DNA of 12,961 bases from CAIMZW01 sp037130455 (lineage in GTDB: Bacteria > Actinomycetota > Actinomycetes > Nanopelagicales > Nanopelagicaceae). A model generated the notes under the pieces. It searched no databases. It was not told where the DNA came from and was given only the letters and a program-made list of their open reading frames with translations. The first letter of the stretch is position 1. Each line of letters starts with the position of its first letter. Where the stretch lies: positions 1-12,961 of the forward strand of contig JBAXSZ010000046.1 in assembly GCA_037130455.1 (NCBI GenBank). Direction: 5' to 3'. Position numbers and translations under genes: made by a program. This document shows, piece by piece, positions 1 to 6,324 of the stretch.

Positions 1-2
1 TA

Positions 3-128
3 TGCACCCAATGTGCAGTGCGCCGCGGGATCGAAAGCTCAGCCGTTATTAGTGGAATTACCATTGCCGGCGCTGCTTCGTTTGTAGAAGAAATTATGGC
101 CGACGGAGTACAAGCGCTGGTTTATTAA
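3..128 (+). CDS. DsrE-family protein, C-terminal end only
   Basis: Reading back from the TAA at 126-128, the plus-strand frame is open to the left edge and encodes about 41 residues, starting CTQCAVRRGI and ending in EEIMADGVQALVY. This tail (Cys-x-x-Cys, then a conserved IAGA..FVEEIMADG block) is what I know from the short actinobacterial DsrE-like proteins that sit beside Fur and YgfZ genes in Streptomyces and relatives. DsrE-family proteins are small, soluble and often implicated in sulfur transfer; the precise role of this subgroup is unknown to me. The gene's beginning lies outside the window. Its stop shares the palindrome TTAA with the stop of the convergent ygfZ gene, so the two overlap by 4 bases. 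The family call rests on a short tail and on context. Confidence 0.7.
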   Translation, partial: CTQCAVRRGIESSAVISGITIAGAASFVEEIMADGVQALVY

Positions 129-1024
129 ACGAGTGCCTCTTGAGATGCTGCAATGCCATCTACAACCAACAGGGCATCGATCGGAACGGTTCGCTTAATA
201 ACCGCTAATGCAATGGGACCTAATTCATAATGACGTTCTGAACTTCCCACATAACCTACTTCTTTTCCTTCGTAACCAATCTTGCTCCCATGTCCAGGCA
301 AGCTGACCATGCTTCCATCCAGATGAAGGCGAACTAACCGCCTGGGTGGTTGACCTAAATTGAATACTTTCGCAACTGTCTCTTGACCGCGGTAGCACCC
401 TTTATTCATATGAACTGCATTGTGCAGGAAACCCAGTTCGTTGGGGATAGATTTAAAATCTGTTTCGAAGAGCAATCTAGCCCGACCATTTGCTATGCGT
501 TCTGCCTCAAGCGCCCACATTCCCACTTGGGTAAAATCATGGTTGTAAGTATCCGCGGTTTCTGCCAATTTATCTCGATTGATAAAAGCATACGGACCAC
601 CAATATCGTCAGTCAGACCTGGAACTTTTAGTACTGCTATTTGCCCTGATTGATCACTCACTTCTACTTGAAGCATAAATTTCATCTTCTCTAAATATGA
701 CACCAATTCCGAAACTCGCTCTTTCTCGGTATGAAATGTGGTCGTAGTTCCATCATCAACTAAGAAGAACTGGTGCTCGATATGGCCTTGGGCATCCAAG
801 ATCAATGCGCTAGTCCATTGACCCGGTTGTATTTGCTCCAGGTGTTGGGTCGTCAGCGCATGTAACCAAGTCAATCGATCTGGACCAGAAACCGCAATAA
901 CGCCTCGGTGGGAAAGATCGGCCCAGGCCGTACCAGCAACAAGTGCTCGTTGTTCCCGGTGAGGTTCACCGAAATGCCAAACCGCTCCGGCATCCGGTCC
1001 AGCCTCCACCAGAACTGCGGTCAT
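125..1024 (-). CDS. ygfZ: YgfZ/GcvT-like folate-binding protein
   Basis: This protein of the YgfZ (COG0354) family is related to the GcvT aminomethyltransferase. E. coli YgfZ binds folate and helps assemble or repair Fe-S clusters in enzymes such as MiaB. The family signature KGCYRGQE with its invariant Cys is present at about residues 208-215 counted from the start chosen here, and the N-terminal part has the usual DLSHRG..SGPDRL..LH..TTQ block. At about 299 residues its length is normal for actinobacterial members. I chose the ATG at 1022-1024 because it overlaps the upstream fur stop as ATGA, a typical coupled start. An in-frame ATG at 1037-1039 would add five residues (MFTAP) and overlap fur further; neither start has a clear ribosome binding site. 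It is the last gene of the DUF4395-fur-ygfZ group. Confidence 0.92.
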   Translation of the reverse strand: MTAVLVEAGPDAGAVWHFGEPHREQRALVAGTAWADLSHRGVIAVSGPDRLTWLHALTTQHLEQIQPGQWTSALILDAQGHIEHQFFLVDDGTTTTFHTEKERVSELVSYLEKMKFMLQVEVSDQSGQIAVLKVPGLTDDIGGPYAFINRDKLAETADTYNHDFTQVGMWALEAERIANGRARLLFETDFKSIPNELGFLHNAVHMNKGCYRGQETVAKVFNLGQPPRRLVRLHLDGSMVSLPGHGSKIGYEGKEVGYVGSSERHYELGPIALAVIKRTVPIDALLVVDGIAASQEALV

Positions 1025-1434
1025 GGGAGCTGTGAACATGTCGCACAGGTGCCGTATATGGCAAAGTGCGTGACATCTGTTTTGAATCCAAAGTCGTCGG
1101 CAAGAGATTGCACGAAATTTGCCGCCGCCGCTATCGGCGCATCACCAACAGACCCACACTTGCTGCATACAAGGTGAAGATGAGTGAGCTCTTCTGCTGC
1201 GTGATAAGTAGCCCCACCATGACCCAAGTGAGTGTGCTGAACGAAACCCACATTTTCCAAAGTCTCTAAATTCCGATACACGGTGGAGAGATTGATTCCT
1301 GGGTGGGTTTGGCGAACTCTTTCGGCAACTTCCTCTGGGGTCGCATGCCCTAGTTCTCGTACTGCTTGCAAAACCAATTCCCGTTGTGGGGTCAGGCGAA
1401 GCCCTTTATCGCGTAATTCGTGCTGCTCGGCCAT
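1021..1434 (-). CDS. Fur-family metal-responsive repressor, probably Nur-like
   Basis: A 137-residue Fur-family regulator: an N-terminal winged helix (about 1-80, with GLRLTPQRE and the recognition-helix block NLSTVYRNLE) followed by the dimerisation and metal-binding domain. Two CxxC pairs (C90/C93 and C130/C133) form the usual structural zinc site. Other candidate ligands are H30, H67, H69, H85, H87 and H123. As I recall the Streptomyces coelicolor nickel regulator Nur, its nickel-site histidines 70, 72 and 126 would match H67, H69 and H123 with a constant offset of three, and nur (SCO4179) lies in the same chromosomal neighbourhood as glnR and mshD. Nur is therefore the best subfamily guess, with FurA/Zur as alternatives. 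A good Shine-Dalgarno (AGGA, complement of 1442-1445) precedes the ATG. The gene starts 18 bases after the DUF4395 gene and overlaps ygfZ by 4 bases. Confidence 0.9.
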   Translation of the reverse strand: MAEQHELRDKGLRLTPQRELVLQAVRELGHATPEEVAERVRQTHPGINLSTVYRNLETLENVGFVQHTHLGHGGATYHAAEELTHLHLVCSKCGSVGDAPIAAAANFVQSLADDFGFKTDVTHFAIYGTCATCSQLP

Positions 1435-1452
1435 GTAGTTATCCTACCGAAG

Positions 1453-1920
1453 TTACTTGCGAAAACGATGGGTCGCTCGGGCTATGAGCAGGTACATCTC
1501 GCATCCCAAGCAGAAATTAAAAGCGGAATTGAGAAATGCCGCGGCCAAAGCGAATCCAGTGGCAACGACAAAGAGGATGGGATGGCCAAAAAGCGCACCG
1601 GCCAGTGCCACCACTGCGAAAATTAGCCCAACTTTTTGGGCAAACTGAGGTGGACGAACATCTTCGGTAGGCACATCTCCCGATAGTCGAGGCTTCACAA
1701 ACTGCTTAAACAAAAATGCGTAAGGGGTTTTCTGAGGTCCGGCAAATGCTCCAATTGCAAAGACAATCAGTTGGATTCCTATGAGAACTTTGGAATGCGT
1801 CACCAATGCACTTGCCAAAATTATTGCGGTGATTGTTGCAGCAAAGCGAGGACCGCGTGCATCGATCAGGCGCACATTTTTCTGATCAATAAAAATGGGG
1901 TTGCTATTAATTGTTGCCAT
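1453..1920 (-). CDS. DUF4395 integral membrane protein
   Basis: A 155-residue membrane protein with the marks of DUF4395: DARGPRFAA near residue 20, four hydrophobic segments (about 26-42, 44-60, 96-112, 113-133) and the C-terminal motif FCLGCEMYLL with cysteines at 137 and 140. The function is not established. In Actinobacteria this family is repeatedly found next to membrane-anchored thioredoxins and rhodanese-type sulfurtransferases, and here it lies downstream of a CxxC thioredoxin. The cysteine pair after the last membrane helix suggests a redox partner of that thioredoxin (inference). The ATG has a strong Shine-Dalgarno, CCAAAGGA (complement of 1928-1935), about 7 bases upstream. This gene appears to open the DUF4395-fur-ygfZ transcription unit. 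Confidence 0.85.
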   Translation of the reverse strand: MATINSNPIFIDQKNVRLIDARGPRFAATITAIILASALVTHSKVLIGIQLIVFAIGAFAGPQKTPYAFLFKQFVKPRLSGDVPTEDVRPPQFAQKVGLIFAVVALAGALFGHPILFVVATGFALAAAFLNSAFNFCLGCEMYLLIARATHRFRK

Positions 1921-1947
1921 GTGATTATCCTTTGGTTGAATGGAAAA

Positions 1948-1976
1948 ACTAAAAAGTATTACTTTGCTTTTTTAGT
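1948..1976. promoter_or_regulatory. AT-rich inverted repeat upstream of the DUF4395-fur-ygfZ unit
   Basis: ACTAAAAAG (1948-1956) is mirrored by CTTTTTTAGT (1967-1976) with one extra T, around a 10-base spacer that contains the smaller palindrome AAGTATTACTT. On the minus strand the repeat includes TAATAC (complement of 1956-1961), which resembles a -10 box and would place a transcript start shortly before the strong ribosome binding site. A repeat covering a -10 box directly upstream of a Fur-family gene's operon is a plausible operator for autoregulation. It does not match a Fur or Zur consensus that I can recall, and no convincing -35 box is visible. Confidence 0.35.
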
Positions 1977-2080
1977 AATTACATTCGACATAACGAACCA
2001 GCCAGGCGCGCAAAATCTATGATGCGTCGCTTGGTGAAAAACTTTGGTTCGTGGTTTAGCACGCCCTAATCGTAAATAGA

Positions 2081-2114
2081 GAAAACGAAATAAACTAATT
2101 GCGATGAATTCGCA
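2081..2114 (-). terminator. Weak terminator-like hairpin after the thioredoxin gene
   Basis: Just downstream of the thioredoxin stop, the minus strand reads TGCGA-ATTCA-TCGCA (2114-2100), a 5-base-pair stem with a 5-base loop, followed by a T-rich run toward 2081. The stem is short, so termination may be partial. If real, it separates the thioredoxin transcript from the DUF4395-fur-ygfZ unit. Apart from this hairpin and the repeat at 1948-1976, I see nothing definite in the 1921-2115 gap. Confidence 0.35.
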
Positions 2115-2115
2115 C

Positions 2116-2541
2116 TTACTTAACAGTTGCTAGGGCCGCAATCACTTGGTCTCGTTTTGGCGCCCCTACAGCTCTACCGACTTCCATGCCGTAAGCATTC
2201 AAAATAATGGTCGTGGGGGTTGATCGGATATCCAATTTCCGGACCAGGTCTAAGTGACTCTCGGCATCAATGTCGACGTGAACCACATCGGGCAGATCCG
2301 CCGCGATATCCGTGAGCAGGGCTCTAGTCGCCCGACAAGGGGAACAGAAGGCCGAAGAGAACTGGACCAAGGTAACTCGCAAACCCAACTCGGCGTTGAC
2401 TTCAGCGGCTGTAATCAGCCTATTTGGCTCTGGATGGGCCTTCTCCGTGGAAGTCACGACACGGCCCCGAGACCGCTGATACCAAAACCCGTAGCCGGAG
2501 GCAGCGATCAAGACGAGGAGAAGTGGAGTCCATGTTCCCAC
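2116..2541 (-). CDS. Membrane-anchored thioredoxin (ThiX-like)
   Basis: A 141-residue thioredoxin-fold protein. Residues 5-20 form one hydrophobic N-terminal helix followed by a basic stretch (QRSRGR), so it is probably anchored in the membrane; the topology is uncertain. The thioredoxin domain spans about 43-140, with active site FCSPCRA (C66, C69) and the cis-proline motif RSTPT (P109). CSPC in place of CGPC suggests a modified redox potential or partner choice. Position and orientation next to glnR match the mycobacterial thioredoxin Rv0816c (ThiX). The gene diverges from glnR with only 21 bases between the start codons. No clear Shine-Dalgarno lies at the right distance (AAGGA is 15 bases upstream), so translation may be leaderless or start from a short leader. 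Confidence 0.88.
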   Translation of the reverse strand: MGTWTPLLLVLIAASGYGFWYQRSRGRVVTSTEKAHPEPNRLITAAEVNAELGLRVTLVQFSSAFCSPCRATRALLTDIAADLPDVVHVDIDAESHLDLVRKLDIRSTPTTIILNAYGMEVGRAVGAPKRDQVIAALATVK

Positions 2542-2562
2542 GCGAGTATCCTTGCACGCCTA

Positions 2563-3276
2563 ATGCCAAGAATTCTTCTTTTGACCAGCAGCCAGGGGGC
2601 CAGTGCTGAAGTGCTGCCTAGCCTTGGGCTGCTGCAACATCAAGTCCGAGTCCTGCCATTGGAGGCCTCGATTCTGGTAGATGTTCCAGAGGTAGACGTT
2701 CTTTTTATCGATGCTCGAAAAGATTTGCCTGCTGCTAAATCCCTTACTCGGTTGCTGCAAACAACTGGTGTCGATTGCCCGATTATTTCCATCACCACCG
2801 AAGGTGGACTTTCAGCGATGAACGCTGATTGGGGAATTCACGATGTCATTTTGGATACCGCCGGCCCTGCTGAAGTTGAAGCCAGAATTCGACTAGCAGT
2901 TGGGCGCATGGAATTAGATCGCGCCTTGATGGATCCATCTCTTCGAGAAATTCGCACCGGCGAAATTGTTATTGATGAAAATTCATACACTGCTAAAGTC
3001 CGTGGCCGAACCTTGGATCTGACCTTTAAAGAGTTCGAATTGTTGAAGTTCTTGGCCCAACATCCAGGAAGAGTATTTACCCGAGCGCAATTGCTTCAAG
3101 AAATTTGGGGTTACGATTATTTCGGCGGCACCCGCACTGTGGATGTTCATATTCGTCGTCTTCGCTCCAAACTTGGACCCGAATTTGAAGCCCTTATTGG
3201 AACGGTCCGAAACGTGGGTTATCGCTTTACTCTCCCCAATTCGGGCAAAGAAAATAGCCTTTCCGAATTGGTCTAG
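2563..3276 (+). CDS. glnR: GlnR, atypical OmpR-type global nitrogen regulator
   Basis: A 237-residue OmpR/PhoB-type regulator that controls nitrogen assimilation genes in Actinobacteria. The N-terminal receiver-like domain (about 1-115) has the GlnR pattern: IDARKDLP with Asp50 and Arg52, and the TEGGLSAMNADWG and LDTAGPAEVEARIRLA blocks. The C-terminal winged helix (about 140-230) contains LTFKEFELLKFLA, FTRAQLLQEIWGYDYF, RTVDVHIRRLR and GTVRNVGYRF, nearly as in Streptomyces and mycobacterial GlnR (Rv0818). It lacks the acidic pair after strand 1 (LLLTSSQ instead of a DD-type motif) and the conserved KP lysine, as expected of GlnR, which works as an unphosphorylated dimer held together around Asp50. 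The start is the ATG at 2563; an upstream in-frame extension is only antisense to the thioredoxin gene. No Shine-Dalgarno is visible, so the mRNA may be leaderless (TATCCT at 2546-2551 is a possible -10). Confidence 0.95.
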   Translation: MPRILLLTSSQGASAEVLPSLGLLQHQVRVLPLEASILVDVPEVDVLFIDARKDLPAAKSLTRLLQTTGVDCPIISITTEGGLSAMNADWGIHDVILDTAGPAEVEARIRLAVGRMELDRALMDPSLREIRTGEIVIDENSYTAKVRGRTLDLTFKEFELLKFLAQHPGRVFTRAQLLQEIWGYDYFGGTRTVDVHIRRLRSKLGPEFEALIGTVRNVGYRFTLPNSGKENSLSELV

Positions 3277-4196
3277 TGCAATATTTAGAACACCTAGATG
3301 ATCCTCATCGAGCCGGTGTACTCGAATTAATCGCTGCCGCTACAAATCATGACGGCGTTCCGCCAATTGCCGAACACGTGGTACTGCATTTGCGACACGG
3401 AGGTGATATTGCTGATTCGCATATCATCGTCTGCGAAGGTTCCACGGTAGTTGGTTATGCACATTTGGATTTAACAGATGTGGTTGAAGGTCCAAGTGTG
3501 GAAATTGTCATCCATCCACAATATCGAGGCAAGGGATTCGCTCAAGAAATATTAACTAAGGCAAAGGAAGTTGCCGGCATTCGAATGCGATTGTGGGCAC
3601 ATGGGGATGTCGCTGCTGCGAAAGAATTAGCCCAACACAATGGATTTAAACGAATCCGAACCGTTATCCAGATGCGAAGATCCTTAATTGAAGCACTTCC
3701 CGAAGTAGATCCTTCGATAGAGATAAGAACTTTCCTCCCCGAAATAGACAACGAGGAATGGCTAGCTCTCAACAATCGAGCGTTCGTCAATCATCCAGAT
3801 CAAAGTAAATGGGACTCCAACGATTTATCAATTCGGGTAAATGAAAGTTGGTTTGATCCAACAGGATTCTTTATCGCCACCGAGAATGGAATTGCTACTG
3901 CATTTTGTTGGACCAAAATTCATGGCGGTCATTCTCATTCTCATGAAGGTGAAAATGAGCATCACGATCATGACCCCATAGGTGAGATTTACATTATGGG
4001 CGTAGATCCGACATCTGCTGGTAAAGGTTTAGGTAAAGCTGTCACACTGGCTGGGCTGCGCTACTTGCGTCACAATGCCATTTTTTCGGCAATGTTGTAT
4101 GTCGATTCTGATAACGAAGCAGCTCTACGACTATACAAATCTTTAGGTTTTACCGAATATGGCAGAGATGTCCTCTATCGATTAGACACTCACTAA
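3276..4196 (+). CDS. mshD: Mycothiol synthase MshD
   Basis: Mycothiol synthase acetylates Cys-GlcN-Ins with acetyl-CoA, the last step of mycothiol synthesis in Actinobacteria. The 306-residue protein has two tandem GNAT domains. The acetyl-CoA loop of the first is IHPQYRGKGFAQEIL (about 79-93) and that of the second is GVDPTSAGKGLGKAVT (242-257), followed by the family's LYVDSDNEAALRLYKSLGF. The gene starts at GTG 3276-3278, overlapping the last base of the glnR stop (TAGTG), so it is probably translationally coupled to glnR; the glnR-mshD order matches Rv0818-Rv0819. An odd feature is a histidine- and acid-rich insertion (about 216-232, seven His) between CWTKIH and GEIYIMGVDP, where the M. 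tuberculosis enzyme as I recall it has only a short loop. The 3' end overlaps the convergent aminotransferase gene by 15 bases. Confidence 0.94.
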   Translation: MQYLEHLDDPHRAGVLELIAAATNHDGVPPIAEHVVLHLRHGGDIADSHIIVCEGSTVVGYAHLDLTDVVEGPSVEIVIHPQYRGKGFAQEILTKAKEVAGIRMRLWAHGDVAAAKELAQHNGFKRIRTVIQMRRSLIEALPEVDPSIEIRTFLPEIDNEEWLALNNRAFVNHPDQSKWDSNDLSIRVNESWFDPTGFFIATENGIATAFCWTKIHGGHSHSHEGENEHHDHDPIGEIYIMGVDPTSAGKGLGKAVTLAGLRYLRHNAIFSAMLYVDSDNEAALRLYKSLGFTEYGRDVLYRLDTH

Positions 4197-5540
4197 GTCA
4201 GCGCACATTTTACGAAATGCGACGGTATGAGCATCCACATCGGCCTCAGTGCTATCTGGAGACATCAGGGCCATGTTGTGAAATGGCGTTAGCAAGAAGC
4301 CATCGTTAAGCAACCGAAGGTGAATATATTGTTCCAATTCAAAGTCGCCGGCATCTGCCGCTTCTTTTCCAGTTCTGGGGGCGCCACTCTTAAATAGATA
4401 TTCGCCTCTGGCTCCAAGACGGCTGCAATGCCACGGAAGATCGAACTCAGAGATCACCGAATCCACGCCATCACACCATCGTTGACCAAGTGAAATCATT
4501 GTCACAAAAATAGTTTCAGTAAGAACTTCGGAAAGCGTGGCTCTCATGGCAGCCAGACTCAGGGCATTGCCAGCCAGAGTTCCACCGATTCCACCAGTGT
4601 CGATTATTTCGCGCTCCACTTTGGCTTTGATTCGGCTAGCTATTTCTTGAGTCATTCCAAATGTTCCAGTAGGAATTCCACCGCCGATTGCTTTACCGAT
4701 GGTGAGGAAATCGGGCTTGAGTCCTCGCTGTGCAGTCATACCGCCAGGTCCTACTGAAATCGTGTGAGTCTCGTCGATAATCCAAATTGCTCCATACTGC
4801 TTAGCCAATTTTCCAACCGCCTCAAGATAGCCTTCATCTGGAAGAACAATTCCTACGTTGGTCATGGCTGGTTCCATCAAGATCGCGGCAACATCACCCT
4901 GTGCCAGCGCAGCCTCCATGCCCGCAAGATCATTGAATTCCACCACACTAGTAGTGAGATCCAAATCAACTGGGGCACCCAAATTACCTTCACGCTTTAC
5001 GGTTTTTCCATTGCCATCTAAAGTGGCAAATGTTTCGTCAACGCTACCGTGATAACAGCGGTCAATAACAATAATTTTCTGCTTCCCAGTGATCAGACGA
5101 GAGTATCGAAGCACATGTCGATTAGCGTCCGTCGCCGAAACAGTGAATTGCCACAGCGGCAATCCGAATCGGCGGGAGAGTTCTTGGGAAACCAGCACAG
5201 CATCTGCAGTTGGAAGCATCGCGGTAATCCCGCGTTGCATCTGCTCCGTAATTGCTCGAACAGTTGCGGCCGGTGAGTGGCCAGTCATCGAACCCGTGTC
5301 ACCTAAACATAGATCTACATATTCAATTCCATCGACATCGGTAAACCGAGATCCTGATGCAGAAGCGACGAAGAGCGGATATTTTCCCGGCCACTTTGCC
5401 ATCCATGACATAGGAACTCCGCCGGGCATCACTTCTAGAGCTTGATTGAACAACTCTCCTGATTTGGGATGTAGCGCAAGGAAACGCTCTTCCTCTTGTG
5501 CGATTAACTTCTTGAGATGATCTCTATCAATTATTTTCAC
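4182..5540 (-). CDS. Class III PLP aminotransferase, glutamate-1-semialdehyde aminomutase-like
   Basis: About 452 residues of fold-type I, class III aminotransferase. Visible motifs, numbered from the GTG at 5538-5540: the N-terminal PGGVPMSW..W block, RCYHGSVDE at about 161-169 (PLP ring stacking and binding), IWIIDETHTI with the PLP-nitrogen Asp at about 256, TIGKAIGGGIP with the Schiff-base Lys at about 283, and GGTLAGNALSLAA near 319-331. Overall layout is closest to HemL, but the HemL signature DEVMTGFR is replaced by DETHTISVGPGG, and the SGTEA block reads SATDA. It is therefore more likely a transaminase or aminomutase for another substrate than the tetrapyrrole enzyme. The open frame extends to 5627 but would overlap the galM-like gene; a purine-rich stretch (AGAGAAAG) 9 bases before the GTG supports the shorter start. 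It is the last gene of the pfkB-galM-aminotransferase operon. Confidence 0.85.
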   Translation of the reverse strand: MKIIDRDHLKKLIAQEEERFLALHPKSGELFNQALEVMPGGVPMSWMAKWPGKYPLFVASASGSRFTDVDGIEYVDLCLGDTGSMTGHSPAATVRAITEQMQRGITAMLPTADAVLVSQELSRRFGLPLWQFTVSATDANRHVLRYSRLITGKQKIIVIDRCYHGSVDETFATLDGNGKTVKREGNLGAPVDLDLTTSVVEFNDLAGMEAALAQGDVAAILMEPAMTNVGIVLPDEGYLEAVGKLAKQYGAIWIIDETHTISVGPGGMTAQRGLKPDFLTIGKAIGGGIPTGTFGMTQEIASRIKAKVEREIIDTGGIGGTLAGNALSLAAMRATLSEVLTETIFVTMISLGQRWCDGVDSVISEFDLPWHCSRLGARGEYLFKSGAPRTGKEAADAGDFELEQYIHLRLLNDGFLLTPFHNMALMSPDSTEADVDAHTVAFRKMCADLVSV

Positions 5541-5559
5541 GTCGATACGCTTTCTCTTT

Positions 5560-6324
5560 TTAGTCTTCGGAAAATGTAAATAAGGCTTCGATGTAGTGGT
5601 CACCAACGATTCCCAAATTTGCAGCATCTGGTGGCGCAGTTTGAGGCTCTATGGCAATTCCTTCAGTATCTTCGGTGTAGACGGTCCACCAAGGCGCATC
5701 ACTTTCGATAGTTACTTTAGCCGCGCCTTCCCAAAGGATTGTGGGCACACCGCGAATGCCGGTAAATGCGTCATCCCAAGGCTCTTTCGATATTGGGACT
5801 AGTTCGCCGGTTGGAAGACCATCATCTCCACGGAGCAACATCGAACTCGGATCGAACTCCAATTCCGCAGCATCGCCACGAGCTAGCTCACGTGGAAACC
5901 ATGGGTGAAGCCCGACCCAAGCTGGGATGGTGCAGCCATTTGCTTCGTACTCAATAATCCACCGAACCGCATCATCTAAAATTTCAATGGTCTGCTCAAT
6001 GATGGCGCCGTTATATGGAGCTGGCAGTTCCAATCGAGCTCGCCCCTGACCGGTTTCCTCCCACGAAGAAACAAAGCCGTAACCATGAATCGCATTGGGT
6101 GGATCCCAGTTGATGGGCAAAGTTTGTACTTGGTCCAGACCATCAACGATCAAACCATCTCGAATTCGACCAGCCCACGGAGCCATTGCATACCAACCCC
6201 AGGTAAGTGGCGTGCCCCGAAAGGGAACTGCAAATTGCAAATCTCGCCACTGAAGCGAGGCAATCCGAGCTCCTTGATCTAGATCAATCGATACTGAAAT
6301 TTCTGCACCATCAATGTGTTGCAT
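5560..6324 (-). CDS. Aldose 1-epimerase (mutarotase) family protein
   Basis: A 254-residue GalM-superfamily protein, which interconverts alpha and beta anomers of aldoses. Key positions are visible: NAIHGYGF (H80), GLHPWF (H140) and IEPQTAPPDAAN (E226), corresponding to the two histidines and the catalytic glutamate of the family. The N-terminal segment has the APWAGRIRDG block. It is shorter than E. coli GalM (about 346 residues), resembling the compact subgroup annotated as aldose 1-epimerase or glucose-6-phosphate 1-epimerase-like, so the actual sugar is unknown. The ATG at 6322-6324 directly abuts the pfkB stop and has a strong Shine-Dalgarno (GAGGA) inside the pfkB end, indicating cotranscription and coupling. 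A 19-base gap precedes the aminotransferase gene. Confidence 0.87.
   Translation of the reverse strand: MQHIDGAEISVSIDLDQGARIASLQWRDLQFAVPFRGTPLTWGWYAMAPWAGRIRDGLIVDGLDQVQTLPINWDPPNAIHGYGFVSSWEETGQGRARLELPAPYNGAIIEQTIEILDDAVRWIIEYEANGCTIPAWVGLHPWFPRELARGDAAELEFDPSSMLLRGDDGLPTGELVPISKEPWDDAFTGIRGVPTILWEGAAKVTIESDAPWWTVYTEDTEGIAIEPQTAPPDAANLGIVGDHYIEALFTFSED

Noticed and set aside
2022..2069. A 15-codon plus-strand peptide (MRRLVKNFG...) reminiscent of actinobacterial leader peptides
   Set aside because: It has no ribosome binding site, no cysteines for a sulfur attenuator, and no plus-strand gene directly downstream that it could control.
2254..2562. In-frame upstream extension of glnR by 103 codons
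   Set aside because: It lies antisense to the thioredoxin gene and shows no domain; known GlnR proteins begin at the MPRILLLT-like strand, so ATG 2563 is the start.
4182..5540. Naming the aminotransferase hemL
   Set aside because: The overall resemblance is real, but signature blocks differ from glutamate-1-semialdehyde aminomutase and no tetrapyrrole genes are nearby.
5541..5627. Longer start for the class III aminotransferase
   Set aside because: The extra 29 residues overlap the end of the galM-like gene by 68 bases and are unlike the family's N-terminus; the GTG at 5540 has a purine-rich stretch upstream.
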